Assembly (NCBI RefSeq): GCF_002167005.1
Contig: NZ_NHTN01000016.1
Span: forward strand, 80,314 to 144,313
Source of the DNA: Indiicoccus explosivorum
GTDB lineage: Bacteria; Bacillota; Bacilli; Bacillales_A; Planococcaceae
Direction: 5' to 3'
DNA length: 64,000 bases
Under the pieces are notes generated by a model. It was not told the origin of the DNA, ran no database searches, and saw only the letters and a list, made by a program, of their open reading frames with translations. The translations under genes and the position numbers were made by a program. Positions 1 to 8,559 of this stretch are shown piece after piece; positions within the stretch are counted from its first letter, which is position 1; every line of letters begins with the position of its first letter.

Positions 1-47
1 CTGAAGCCGTGCCCGCAGCAAGCGTCCGGCTGAAGTGATTTCTTCAG
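1..47. repeat. Fragment of a dispersed non-coding repeat
   Basis: The left edge carries a stretch that reappears in part at 39487-39509: both have GTCCG, then 4-5 variable bases, then AGTGATTTCTTCAG. I also associate the preceding CCCGC..AAGCGTCCG wording with short non-coding repeats common between genes in Planococcaceae and Bacillus; that part is memory, not computed. No coding frame or terminator is evident. Confidence 0.45.
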
Positions 48-81
48 ATTAGGGCATTTGCGTTTTTTGGGCGATTAAATA

Positions 82-110
82 TTGCGAAAAAAACGAATAT
101 GGATTACACT
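82..110 (+). promoter_or_regulatory. Sigma-A-type promoter for fadNAE
   Basis: TTGCGA (82-87) and TACACT (105-110) are spaced by 17 bases. Transcription would start near 117, upstream of the FadR-type palindrome, so a bound repressor would act as a roadblock or occlude early elongation. The -35 is only a partial match. Confidence 0.45.
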
Positions 111-149
111 TAATGGCAGAACTAAAGGAAATTTTTTTTGGAATAAAAA

Positions 150-167
150 TGAATGAGGGTTCATTCA
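150..167. promoter_or_regulatory. FadR-type operator
   Basis: TGAATGA (150-156), four bases, TCATTCA (161-167): a perfect 7+4+7 palindrome that matches the Bacillus FadR (YsiA) box TGAATGANTANTCATTCA except in its central bases. It sits between the promoter and the fadN ribosome site. In Bacillus, FadR represses beta-oxidation genes and is released by long-chain acyl-CoA, so the same control is inferred here. Confidence 0.75.
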
Positions 168-189
168 AAACCATTGGGAGGGTCTGACT

Positions 190-2574
190 GTGACGTATCA
201 GATTAAAAAAGCAGCTGTTCTCGGTTCAGGAGTCATGGGATCCGGAATCGCGGCACATTTGGCGAATATCGGAATTCCCACACTTCTGCTAGATATCGTA
301 CCCCGTGAACTGACATCGGGAGAACAGAAAAAAGGACTGACACTGGAGAATCAGGAAGTCCGGAACCGGCTGGCACAAGGTGCCCTAAAGAAACTGCTGA
401 AGCAGAAACCGGCACCGCTTACAGCCAAAAAGAACTTGCAGCTCATCACACCAGGCAACTTCGAAGATGACTTGGGTAAATTGAAGGACGTCGACTGGAT
501 CATCGAAGTGGTCGTGGAAAACTTGGAAATCAAAAAAAATCTGTATGAAAAAATCGACAGTGTCCGTTCGCCTGAGACGATCGTCTCTTCCAATACCTCC
601 GGCATTTCCATTGAAGCAATGGCAGAAGGCAGATCAGAGAGCTTCAGAGCTCATTTTCTGGGCACCCATTTCTTCAATCCGCCAAGATACCTGAAGCTGC
701 TGGAAGTGATTCCGGCGCAATCCACTAAACCCGAAGTCATCCGATTCATGACGGCATTCGGGGAAGATATCCTCGGAAAAGGTGTCGTATTGGCCAAAGA
801 CACCCCGAATTTCATTGCAAACCGCATCGGTACGTATGGCTTGCTGGTGACTCTCAGGGAAATGCTGGCACGCGGCTATTCTGTCGGGGAAGTGGATTCC
901 GTTACCGGACCGGCGATCGGACGTCCTAAATCCGCGACATTCAGAACGCTGGATGTCGTGGGCCTCGATACGTTCCTTCATGTCGCCAAAAACGTGTACG
1001 ATCAGACAGAAGGTGAAGAAAAAGAAGTTTTCAAATCACCGGAATTCCTCCAGAAAATGGTCGATAACGGCTGGCTCGGTGCAAAGTCCGGTCAAGGGTT
1101 CTTCAAAAAAGAAGGCAAAGAAATTCTGGAGCTCAACACGGAAACATTGGAATACGAACCGGTCAGGAAACTGAAAACGCCTTCACTGGAAGCGGCTAAA
1201 CAGCAAAAAGGCTTATCCGCCAAAGTGAAAACACTTGTCTACGCAGATGATCGGACAGGTGAATTGCTGTGGAATATCCTTTCTCCGACACTAAGGTATT
1301 CAGCGGAGCTCCATGGAGAGATTGCGGATGACATCGTCGGGATCGATAATGCGATGAAGTGGGGCTTCGGCTGGGAACAGGGACCGTTCGAGATCTGGGA
1401 TGCCATCGGCGTCCGGAAATCGGCGGAAAAGATGGAAGCGGAAGGTGCGTCCATTCCGCCATTTGTCCGATCCCTTCTTGAAAAAGGAGAAGAAACTTTT
1501 TATAAAGAGGAAGACGGGGACCTGTTCTATTTCAGCGGAGAAGGATTCGAGCCAGTCCCGGTCAATGAAAAAGCGATCAATCTGAAGCGCTACAAGAAAA
1601 AGAACGGGGTCATTAAATCGAACGCCGGGGCTAGTCTCATCGATCTTGGAGACGGCATCGCGCTTCTCGAATTCCATTCACAATCGAACGCAATCGGACT
1701 GGACATCATTCAGATGATCAACTTTGCGGTGGATGAAGTCGAGAAGAATTACCGGGGGCTGGTCATCGGGAATCAGGGCAAAAACTTCTGCGTCGGTGCG
1801 AACTTGGGCATGATCCTGATGGAAGCGCAGGATGACAATATTTTCGAATTGGATTACACCGTCCGGGCATTCCAAAATGCCATGCTGAAAATCAAGTACA
1901 GCACGAAACCGGTGGTGGCGGCGCCGTTCGCCATGACACTAGGAGGCGGAGCGGAAGTCTGTCTCCCGGCAGCCCACATCCAGGCATCCATGGAAACTTA
2001 CATGGGACTGGTGGAAGCCGGTGTCGGTCTGATTCCTGGAGGCGGCGGCAACAAAGAGCTTTACGCGAAGCACTTGAAGGGGCTGCCGAATAACGTGCTC
2101 GTCGACTATACAAACGTCGCAATGAAAGTATTCGAATCCATCGCCACTGCGAAAGTGTCGACATCTGCAGAAGAAGCAAGGGAAACGAATTTCCTCAACT
2201 TTACGGATGGGATCAGTGCCAACAGCGATCACTTGATTTACGACGCGAAGCAGGCAGCGATCGGTCTTGCAGAAGGCGGTTATAAAGCCCCTGCCCGCGA
2301 AAAGATTCCGGTGCCGGGCGAACCCGGCTATGCAGCGCTGCTGCTCGGCGCACAAGGCATGCTTGAATCCGGTTATATCAGCGAACATGATCTGAAAATA
2401 GCCCGGAAACTGGCTTATGTCCTGGCAGGAGGAAAATTGCCGTACGGAACCGAAGTGGATGAACAGTACCTGCTCGACTTGGAACGGGAAGCGTTCCTGA
2501 GTCTGGTGGCTGAACCGAAATCACAGCAGCGGATGCAGCACATGCTCCTCAAGGGCAAACCGCTGCGCAACTGA
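190..2574 (+). CDS. fadN: 3-hydroxyacyl-CoA dehydrogenase / enoyl-CoA hydratase FadN
   Basis: This 794-residue bifunctional beta-oxidation enzyme hydrates enoyl-CoA and oxidises the resulting 3-hydroxyacyl-CoA with NAD+ in the cytoplasm. The N-terminus has the Rossmann motif GSGVMGSGIAAHLA (about residues 12-25), followed by the dehydrogenase domains. The C-terminal third is a crotonase domain with the oxyanion-type stretch LGGGAEVCL (about 586-594) and VEAGVGLIPGGGG. Length is close to Bacillus FadN (YusL). The GTG start follows a GGGAGGG ribosome site. It is first of a tight three-gene operon with fadA and fadE and has a FadR-type palindrome just upstream. Confidence 0.95.
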   Translation: MTYQIKKAAVLGSGVMGSGIAAHLANIGIPTLLLDIVPRELTSGEQKKGLTLENQEVRNRLAQGALKKLLKQKPAPLTAKKNLQLITPGNFEDDLGKLKDVDWIIEVVVENLEIKKNLYEKIDSVRSPETIVSSNTSGISIEAMAEGRSESFRAHFLGTHFFNPPRYLKLLEVIPAQSTKPEVIRFMTAFGEDILGKGVVLAKDTPNFIANRIGTYGLLVTLREMLARGYSVGEVDSVTGPAIGRPKSATFRTLDVVGLDTFLHVAKNVYDQTEGEEKEVFKSPEFLQKMVDNGWLGAKSGQGFFKKEGKEILELNTETLEYEPVRKLKTPSLEAAKQQKGLSAKVKTLVYADDRTGELLWNILSPTLRYSAELHGEIADDIVGIDNAMKWGFGWEQGPFEIWDAIGVRKSAEKMEAEGASIPPFVRSLLEKGEETFYKEEDGDLFYFSGEGFEPVPVNEKAINLKRYKKKNGVIKSNAGASLIDLGDGIALLEFHSQSNAIGLDIIQMINFAVDEVEKNYRGLVIGNQGKNFCVGANLGMILMEAQDDNIFELDYTVRAFQNAMLKIKYSTKPVVAAPFAMTLGGGAEVCLPAAHIQASMETYMGLVEAGVGLIPGGGGNKELYAKHLKGLPNNVLVDYTNVAMKVFESIATAKVSTSAEEARETNFLNFTDGISANSDHLIYDAKQAAIGLAEGGYKAPAREKIPVPGEPGYAALLLGAQGMLESGYISEHDLKIARKLAYVLAGGKLPYGTEVDEQYLLDLEREAFLSLVAEPKSQQRMQHMLLKGKPLRN

Positions 2575-2601
2575 TCGAGAGATATAAAGGAGGAACTTTC
2601 A

Positions 2602-3777
2602 ATGCGTGAAGCAGTAATCGTTGCCGGAGCACGGACTCCGGTCGGGAAAACGAAAAAGGGTTCCCTGGCTACTGTGCGCCCGGATGATTTTGGCGCGCTG
2701 ACAGTTCGGGAAACGCTGAAGCGGGCAGGAGGCTATGACGGACCAATCGATGATCTGATCATGGGCTGTGCCATGCCGGAAGCTGAACAGGGAATGAATG
2801 TGGCAAGGCTGATCGGCGCGCTGGCAGGACTGCCGGATACAACCCCGGCTGTAACCGTGAACCGGTTCTGCTCATCCGGCCTCCAGTCGATCGCTTACGC
2901 CGCGGAACGGATTATGGTAGGGTCGGCCTCCGCTGTACTGGCCGGCGGCGTGGAATCGATGAGCATGGTGCCGATGATGGGGAATGTTGTAAGACCGAAT
3001 GCCCAGCTGTCCGAGGATGCTCCGCAATATTATATGAGCATGGGGCACACTGCCGAGCAAGTGGCGTCGAAATACGGCGTCAGCCGGGAAGACATGGATG
3101 CATTCGCGGTCCAGTCGCACGACCGGGCAGGATCGGCCATCAAAGGCGGACGGTTCGATCCTTCCATCGTACCGGTTGATGTGACAAAGCGGTTCGTGGA
3201 TGACAACAACAAACTCCAGGAAGAGAAATTTACGTTTACGACAGATGAAGGGGTCCGGCCCGGCACCACTGCTGAAACACTCGGCAGTTTGAGGGCAGCC
3301 TTTTCAGCGCGGGGAAGCGTGACGGCGGGGAATTCCTCCCAGACATCCGATGGAGCCGGAACTGTCCTTGTCATGGAAAGGGAAAAAGCGGAAGCGCTCG
3401 GCCTGAAGCCGATCGCCAAGTTCAGATCGTTTGCGACAGGCGGTGTTCCGCCGGAAGTCATGGGAATCGGCCCTGTCGTGGCGGTTCCGAAAGCCCTCGA
3501 GATTGCGGGGCTTACAAAAGAGGACATCGATTTATGGGAACTGAATGAAGCATTCGCTTCCCAGTCCCTGGCCGTCATCCGCGAGCTGGGCCTCGATATG
3601 GACAAAGTGAACGTCAACGGCGGTGCAATTGCACTCGGTCACCCGCTCGGCGCCACCGGTACCATCCTGACTCTCCGGCTGATGGACGAGCTGAAGCGCC
3701 AAGGCAAGCAGTTCGGGGTTGTGACGATGTGCATCGGCGGCGGAATGGGTGCCGCAGGCGTATTTGAAATGCTATAA
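2602..3777 (+). CDS. fadA: Acetyl-CoA C-acyltransferase (3-ketoacyl-CoA thiolase) FadA
   Basis: This 391-residue thiolase cleaves 3-ketoacyl-CoA with CoA, the last step of the beta-oxidation cycle. The acyl-accepting cysteine lies in NRFCSSGLQ (about residue 92). The C-terminal catalytic pair is seen in NVNGGAIALGHPLGATG (His) and CIGGGMGAA (Cys). Length equals the usual 390 or so residues. The ATG follows AAAGGAGG and lies 27 bases after fadN, so the two are cotranscribed. Ortholog of Bacillus yusK by sequence character and gene order. Confidence 0.95.
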   Translation: MREAVIVAGARTPVGKTKKGSLATVRPDDFGALTVRETLKRAGGYDGPIDDLIMGCAMPEAEQGMNVARLIGALAGLPDTTPAVTVNRFCSSGLQSIAYAAERIMVGSASAVLAGGVESMSMVPMMGNVVRPNAQLSEDAPQYYMSMGHTAEQVASKYGVSREDMDAFAVQSHDRAGSAIKGGRFDPSIVPVDVTKRFVDDNNKLQEEKFTFTTDEGVRPGTTAETLGSLRAAFSARGSVTAGNSSQTSDGAGTVLVMEREKAEALGLKPIAKFRSFATGGVPPEVMGIGPVVAVPKALEIAGLTKEDIDLWELNEAFASQSLAVIRELGLDMDKVNVNGGAIALGHPLGATGTILTLRLMDELKRQGKQFGVVTMCIGGGMGAAGVFEML

Positions 3778-3800
3778 CAGAAAAAGACGGAGGGATTTTT

Positions 3801-5588
3801 ATGTCACAAGCAGCAAAGACAGAAATCATTAAAGGCGGCAGTTTCCTGATTGCCGATGTTGATGTTTCCCGTGTATTCACGCCGGAAGACTTTACGGATG
3901 AACATAAGATGATCGCGAAGACGACAGAAGACTATGTGAAACAGCAAGTATTGCCTGTCCACGAAAAATTGGAGAACCATGAATTCGAGTATTCGGTGAA
4001 ACTGCTGAAAGAAGCCGGGGAACTCGGACTTCTCGGTGCTGACGTGCCGGAGCAGTATGACGGATTGGGGCTTGATAAAGTGGCATCCGCTCTAATCGCG
4101 GAGCGGATGTCAGTTGCAGGCGGTTTTTCGATCACACACGGCGCACATGTCGGAATCGGTTCACTGCCGATCGTGCTGTTCGGGAACGAAGAGCAAAAAT
4201 CGAAGTACCTGCCCAAGCTGGCGACAGGTGAGCTGATCGCTGCATACGCCCTGACAGAACCGAGCTCGGGATCGGATGCCTTGGGTGCGAAAACCACGGC
4301 AAAACTGAATGAGGCAGGAACTCATTACGTACTCAACGGAGAAAAACAATGGATCACCAATGCAGGATTCGCTGACGTGTTCGTCGTTTACGCAAAAATC
4401 AATGGGGATCAGTTTTCGGCATTCATTGTCGAACGGAAGTTTCCGGGCGTATCGGTCGGACCGGAAGAAAAGAAGATGGGGATCAAGTCTTCTTCCACGC
4501 GGACGCTGATCCTGGAAGATGCGGAAGTTCCGGTTGAAAACCTCCTTGGGGAAGCGGGCCGGGGACATGTCATTGCATTCAACATCCTGAACATCGGACG
4601 GTATAAGCTCGGCGTCGGTACAATCGGCGGTTCGAAGCGGGCGATGGAAGTGACGATCCCTTATACAAACCAGCGGCAGCAGTTCAAGACGCCGATTTCG
4701 TCATTCAATCTCACCCGGGAGAAGCTGGCGACCATGGCATCAAAACTGTATGCGGTCGAAAGCTCGGTCTACCGGACAGTCGGTCTTTTTGAAGACCGGA
4801 TGAGCCAGTTCAGCGATGAAGAACAGGGCAACGGCAAACTCGTGGCGGAATCAATTGCGGAATATGCGATCGAATGCTCGCTGAACAAATTCTTCGGAAC
4901 GGAAGTTCTGGATTATATCGTGGATGAAGGGGTTCAGCTCCATGGCGGATACGGGTTCATGCAGGAATACGAAATCGAACGCGCATACCGCGATTCCCGC
5001 ATCAACCGGATCTTTGAGGGGACGAATGAAATCAACCGTCTTCTGGTGCCGGGGACATTGCTCCGAAAAGCGATGAAAGGTGAATTGCCGCTTCTTCAGG
5101 AAGCAGAAAAACTTCAGGGAGAACTGCTCATGATGATGCCGGAAGAAGTCGGCACTGAACCGCTCGAGCAGGAAAAACACCTCTTGAAAAATGCGAAGAA
5201 AATCGCGCTCCTTGCTGCAGGTCTTGCAGCACAGCGTTTCGGGAAGAAGCTCGAGTCTGAGCAGGAAGTGCTTGTAAATATTGCGGATATTGTCTCGAAC
5301 GTCTACGCAATCGAGTCAGTCATCAAACGCACAGAAAAAGCAATCGGCAACAGCAGTGCGGATAAAGAGCAGCAGAAGCTTCTGTATACCCAGATTTTCA
5401 CACAAGAAGCATTCGAGGAAATCGAACGGGATGCGAAAGAGACGCTGATCGCCGCAGCGGAAGGGGATAATCTCCGCATGATGCTGTCGGCCCTCCGGAA
5501 GCTGACCCGCTATACCCCGTATAACGTCATTGTGAAAAAACGTGAAGCGGCTGTAAAGCTGATCGATGCTGAAAAGTACATTGTATAA
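3801..5588 (+). CDS. fadE: Acyl-CoA dehydrogenase FadE
   Basis: This 595-residue flavoprotein performs the first beta-oxidation step, FAD-dependent desaturation of acyl-CoA. The family signatures YALTEPSSGSDA (FAD/substrate contact) and the C-terminal QLHGGYGFMQEYEIERAYRDSR are present. The protein is about 200 residues longer than standard acyl-CoA dehydrogenases, as expected for the YusJ/VLCAD-like type with a helical C-terminal extension. The ATG follows GGAGGG, 23 bases after fadA. The operon ends at the hairpin that begins at 5600. Confidence 0.95.
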   Translation: MSQAAKTEIIKGGSFLIADVDVSRVFTPEDFTDEHKMIAKTTEDYVKQQVLPVHEKLENHEFEYSVKLLKEAGELGLLGADVPEQYDGLGLDKVASALIAERMSVAGGFSITHGAHVGIGSLPIVLFGNEEQKSKYLPKLATGELIAAYALTEPSSGSDALGAKTTAKLNEAGTHYVLNGEKQWITNAGFADVFVVYAKINGDQFSAFIVERKFPGVSVGPEEKKMGIKSSSTRTLILEDAEVPVENLLGEAGRGHVIAFNILNIGRYKLGVGTIGGSKRAMEVTIPYTNQRQQFKTPISSFNLTREKLATMASKLYAVESSVYRTVGLFEDRMSQFSDEEQGNGKLVAESIAEYAIECSLNKFFGTEVLDYIVDEGVQLHGGYGFMQEYEIERAYRDSRINRIFEGTNEINRLLVPGTLLRKAMKGELPLLQEAEKLQGELLMMMPEEVGTEPLEQEKHLLKNAKKIALLAAGLAAQRFGKKLESEQEVLVNIADIVSNVYAIESVIKRTEKAIGNSSADKEQQKLLYTQIFTQEAFEEIERDAKETLIAAAEGDNLRMMLSALRKLTRYTPYNVIVKKREAAVKLIDAEKYIV

Positions 5589-5599
5589 TCGAAAAGGAA

Positions 5600-5628
5600 A
5601 AAACGCAGTCTTCCGGCTGCGTTTTTTG
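5600..5628 (+). terminator. Terminator of fadNAE
   Basis: AAACGCAG pairs with CTGCGTTT and runs into six T, 12 bases after the fadE stop. Confidence 0.8.
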
Positions 5629-5658
5629 ATAGACTGAAACAGGAAGGAGAGGGAAGCG

Positions 5659-6012
5659 ATGCTGAAATTCTATACTTACCCGTCTTGCAGTACATGTAAA
5701 AAAGCGAAAAAATGGCTGGAGGAAAATGGAATTCCTTATAACGAGATCGATATTGTGAAATCCGTTCCCGGCAGGGGAGAAATCCGCACTTATTGGAAAA
5801 ACAGCGGGCTTGAGCTGAAGAAATTATTCAATACAAGCGGCGTAAAATATCGTGAGCTCGGCCTTAAAGACCGATTGCCTGAGCTGGATGAAGAAGAACA
5901 GCTCACCCTGCTGGCGAGTGACGGGAAGCTGCTGAAGCGGCCGATCGCTGCAGATGGGAAAGGGGCGACGTTCGGTTTTAAAGAAACGGTGTATGAAAAA
6001 ACGTGGAAATGA
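5659..6012 (+). CDS. yusI: ArsC/Spx-like thioredoxin-fold protein (YusI type)
   Basis: This 117-residue protein belongs to the ArsC/Spx/YffB family of small thioredoxin-fold proteins. It has a CSTC dithiol at residues 10-13 near the N-terminus, and the RPI motif (KRPIAADG, about residue 95) expected in this fold. The family includes arsenate reductases and transcription regulators such as Spx and MgsR; the position between fadE and gcvH is that of Bacillus yusI, whose precise role I cannot state. The ATG follows GGAAGGAGAGGG. Arsenate reduction is not shown by context: no ars genes lie nearby. Confidence 0.85.
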   Translation: MLKFYTYPSCSTCKKAKKWLEENGIPYNEIDIVKSVPGRGEIRTYWKNSGLELKKLFNTSGVKYRELGLKDRLPELDEEEQLTLLASDGKLLKRPIAADGKGATFGFKETVYEKTWK

Positions 6013-6079
6013 ATAATTGTGTTTCCTTAGGGATTATGGCAAACTGTAGCTGTAAGAGTACATAGGTGGAGGGATTCGA

Positions 6080-6460
6080 ATGAGCGTACCAGCTGGACTT
6101 ATTTATTCGAAAGAACATGAATGGGTAAAAATGGAAGACGGCAAAGCCCGAATCGGAATCACTCAGTTCGCTCAGGAAGAACTTGGGGATATTGTATTTG
6201 TTGAACTTCCGCAAGTCGGGGATCAGCTGTCGAAGGACGAGCCATTCGGCAGCGTGGAATCCGTCAAAACGGTTTCAGAATTGTACGCCCCGGTCAGCGG
6301 CAAAGTCGTTGAAGTGAACAGCGGATTGGAAGACAGTCCTGAACTCGTCAACGAATCACCGTATGAAGAAGCATGGATGGTCGTCGTGGAACTGACCGAT
6401 GAATCAGAGCTCGAAGAACTGATGGATGCGGATGCGTATGGTGAACTGATCGAAGGATGA
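6080..6460 (+). CDS. gcvH: Glycine cleavage system H protein
   Basis: This 126-residue lipoyl carrier shuttles the aminomethyl group of glycine among the P, T and L proteins. In Bacillus, GcvH also serves as the entry point for lipoate transfer to other enzymes. The lipoylated lysine is Lys63 in [11 protein letters not shown]. Length is typical. The ATG follows GGTGGAGGG. The gene stands alone, with its own terminator and no gcvT or gcvP nearby, matching the unlinked gcvH of Bacillus. Confidence 0.95.
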   Translation: MSVPAGLIYSKEHEWVKMEDGKARIGITQFAQEELGDIVFVELPQVGDQLSKDEPFGSVESVKTVSELYAPVSGKVVEVNSGLEDSPELVNESPYEEAWMVVVELTDESELEELMDADAYGELIEG

Positions 6461-6466
6461 CCCCTG

Positions 6467-6492
6467 AAGCGCTGATTCCAGCGCTTTTTTTC
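6467..6492 (+). terminator. Terminator of gcvH
   Basis: AAGCGCTG, four-base loop, CAGCGCTT followed by a T run. Confidence 0.85.
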
Positions 6493-6598
6493 GTATACAA
6501 GCAAGTTTCTTTATTTTGAGTTAAAGGTATTGTATAACTAGATGATGTTACCTGCCCTGTGGACCTTGAAGATGTCGGTCATTGAGGATGTGGAGAAC

Positions 6599-6937
6599 AT
6601 GGAAAAAGTGATTATTGTGGAAGGCCGGTCCGATAAAGTGCGGATTGCGCCGCTTATTGCTGAACCAGTGACGATTTTATGCACGAATGGAACCGTCAGT
6701 GCTGTTAAACTGGAAGAATTGCTGGAACCTTACGAAGGCTTGGACCTGATTGTCCTCGTTGACGCGGACAAGTCCGGGGAATCACTGAGGAAATTGTTCA
6801 AGCGCGTATTTCCCGAGGCGCGTCATGTCTACATTGACCGTTCCTATAAGGAAGTGGCCGCAACGCCCGCACGGATCTTGCTGGATGTTCTGATCAGCGC
6901 AAATGTCCGTGTGAACACAGCGCTGGCGGAAGGGTGA
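6599..6937 (+). CDS. yusF: Toprim-domain protein (YusF type)
   Basis: This 112-residue protein is essentially one Toprim domain: VIIVEGRSDK at the start (catalytic Glu) and LIVLVDADKSG in the middle (DxD). The domain occurs in primases, topoisomerases and the RNase M5 family, to which this small type is nearest; its substrate is not known. The frame is open back to 6542, with another ATG at 6572. I chose ATG 6599 because the fold begins there (MEKVIIVEG) and GGAG lies just upstream. It overlaps or abuts the next gene. Confidence 0.8.
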   Translation: MEKVIIVEGRSDKVRIAPLIAEPVTILCTNGTVSAVKLEELLEPYEGLDLIVLVDADKSGESLRKLFKRVFPEARHVYIDRSYKEVAATPARILLDVLISANVRVNTALAEG

Positions 6938-6942
6938 ACCGA

Positions 6943-7248
6943 ATGGAAGACTGGACACACCAAGACTGGATGAAAATCAAAAATCGGCACGGCCGGACGG
7001 CCCTTTATTTATATACACCGATGTGCGGCACTTGCCGCCTTGCTGCCCGGATGCTGTCCATCGTCGAAGAAATGAAACCGGGACTGCCGATCGGAAAAGC
7101 GAATTTGAATTTCGCGCAGGATATCGCCGAGCTGTATAAGGTGGAGAGCGTGCCTTGCCTTTTGATCACGGAAAACGGAGATTTGAAAGAAAAGGTCTAT
7201 GCATTCCGTTCGGTTCCATACTTGGCGGAAAAAATCAAAAGTAGTTGA
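6943..7248 (+). CDS. yusE: Thioredoxin-like protein (YusE type)
   Basis: A 101-residue cytoplasmic thioredoxin-fold protein with a CGTC dithiol (MCGTCRLAARML, about residues 24-27) and the cis-proline region SVPCLLI. It is likely a thiol-disulfide reductase of unknown partner. I chose ATG 6943 because an AAGGG ribosome site lies about 8 bases upstream; a GTG at 6934 that overlaps the stop of the previous gene is possible but would sit on the ribosome site. The methionine promoter begins inside its last codons. Confidence 0.8.
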   Translation: MEDWTHQDWMKIKNRHGRTALYLYTPMCGTCRLAARMLSIVEEMKPGLPIGKANLNFAQDIAELYKVESVPCLLITENGDLKEKVYAFRSVPYLAEKIKSS

Positions 7249-7273
7249 CGGGTCAAATCCGCTGTGATATATT
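7245..7273 (+). promoter_or_regulatory. Promoter of metNPQ
   Basis: TTGACG (7245-7250), 17-base spacer, TATATT (7268-7273): a near-consensus sigma-A promoter. The -35 overlaps the end of the preceding thioredoxin-like gene. Transcription would begin near 7280, shortly before the SAM riboswitch. Confidence 0.8.
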
Positions 7274-7304
7274 CAGATTCTGATTTCGACAATTCAATAG
7301 TGTG

Positions 7305-7420
7305 TTTCTTATCTAGAGAGGTGGAGGGATGTGCCCGATGAAGCCCGGCAACCGTCACGAAAGTGAAATGGTGCCAATTCACACAGTATGCGGTCAGCAT
7401 GCTGGGAGATGAGAGAACGG
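7305..7420 (+). promoter_or_regulatory. SAM-I riboswitch (S-box)
   Basis: Hallmarks of the S-box aptamer occur in order: GAGAGGTGGAGGGA (kink-turn side of P2), GCCC..GAAGCCCGGCAACC, a variable hairpin (GTCACGAAAGTGA), ATGGTGCCAATTC, and GGGAGATGAGAG closing P1. A terminator (7438-7473) follows before metN. In the family, S-adenosylmethionine binding lets the terminator form and shuts off methionine uptake genes; that is what the context implies here. Confidence 0.97.
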
Positions 7421-7437
7421 GACGAACCGACAAATTC

Positions 7438-7473
7438 ACCCTTCTGCTCATTTTTTCGAGCGGAAGGGTTTTT
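7438..7473 (+). terminator. Riboswitch-controlled terminator
   Basis: ACCCTTCTGCTC pairs with GAGCGGAAGGGT (one G-U pair) and is followed by five T. It is the expression platform of the S-box and lies 60 bases before metN. Confidence 0.9.
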
Positions 7474-7533
7474 GATTTTACAGACGCCGCGGAAGTGGGC
7501 GTGTTTACTACAAAGTACAGGAGTGTCAGACGG

Positions 7534-8559
7534 ATGATCGAATTAACAAATCTGACGAAAAAATATCAGACTGATAAAGGTGTCCTGACAGCGGTGGACG
7601 ATGTCAGCCTGTCCATTGAGAAAGGCGAGATTTTCGGTATCATCGGCTACAGCGGGGCAGGCAAAAGTACGCTGATCCGATTGCTGAACGGGCTGGAAAA
7701 GCCGACAGCAGGCTCCGTTGAAATCCAGGACCAGAAAATTTCCGCGATCAGAGGTAAGCAGCTGCGGCAAGCCCGCCAGAAAGTCAGCATGATTTTTCAG
7801 CATTTTAATCTGCTTTGGTCGCGAACGGTCAAAGAGAACATTGAATTTCCGCTGGAAATAGCCGGTGTCCCGAAAAGTGCGCGAAGCACCCGTGCACTCG
7901 AGCTGATCGAGCTGGTCGGATTGGCCGGCAGGGAGAATGCGTATCCCTCGCAGCTGTCAGGCGGGCAGAAACAGCGTGTCGGGATTGCCCGTGCGCTTGC
8001 GAACGATCCCGAAGTCCTGCTGTGCGACGAAGCCACTTCAGCTCTCGATCCGCAGACCACCGACTCCATCCTCGACCTGCTTGTAAGCATCAATGAACGG
8101 CTGGGACTGACGATTGTGCTCATTACACACGAAATGCATGTCATCCGGAAAATCTGTCACCGGGTAGCTGTCATGGAAGCCGGGAAAGTGGTGGAGCTCG
8201 GTGACGTCCTGACGATTTTCCAATCTCCGCGTGAACCGATCACTAAACGGTTTGTCGCCCAAGTGACGGAAGCGCAAGGTGCGGAAGAAACGGTGCGCCG
8301 CCTGAGGGAGGCGTATCCGGCAGGAGAATTGGTCCGGCTCGGTTTTATCGGAGAGCAGACGGAAGAGCCTGTGCTGACAGAGCTGATCCGGAACCACCCG
8401 GTCGATGTGAACATCATCCAGGGAAACATTTCACGGACGCATGGCGGCGCATACGGGACATTGATTCTTCAGCTTAAGGGCCCGGACAGCGAAATACGAT
8501 CTGCCATCTCATTCCTTGAAAACCGCCAAGTGCAGACGGAGGTGATTTCAGGTGCTTGA
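7534..8559 (+). CDS. metN: Methionine ABC transporter ATP-binding protein MetN
   Basis: This 341-residue ATPase powers D/L-methionine import. It shows Walker A GYSGAGKST, signature LSGGQKQRVGIARAL, Walker B LLCDEATSALD and a C-terminal NIL domain that senses methionine. The reading frame is open upstream to 7363, but those codons lie inside the SAM riboswitch and its terminator; ATG 7534 follows AGGAG and gives the 341 residues of Bacillus MetN. It overlaps metP by eight bases. Confidence 0.96.
   Translation: MIELTNLTKKYQTDKGVLTAVDDVSLSIEKGEIFGIIGYSGAGKSTLIRLLNGLEKPTAGSVEIQDQKISAIRGKQLRQARQKVSMIFQHFNLLWSRTVKENIEFPLEIAGVPKSARSTRALELIELVGLAGRENAYPSQLSGGQKQRVGIARALANDPEVLLCDEATSALDPQTTDSILDLLVSINERLGLTIVLITHEMHVIRKICHRVAVMEAGKVVELGDVLTIFQSPREPITKRFVAQVTEAQGAEETVRRLREAYPAGELVRLGFIGEQTEEPVLTELIRNHPVDVNIIQGNISRTHGGAYGTLILQLKGPDSEIRSAISFLENRQVQTEVISGA

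Noticed and set aside
7363..7533. N-terminal extension of MetN
   Set aside because: These codons lie in the SAM riboswitch and its terminator; ATG 7534 has a ribosome site and gives normal length.
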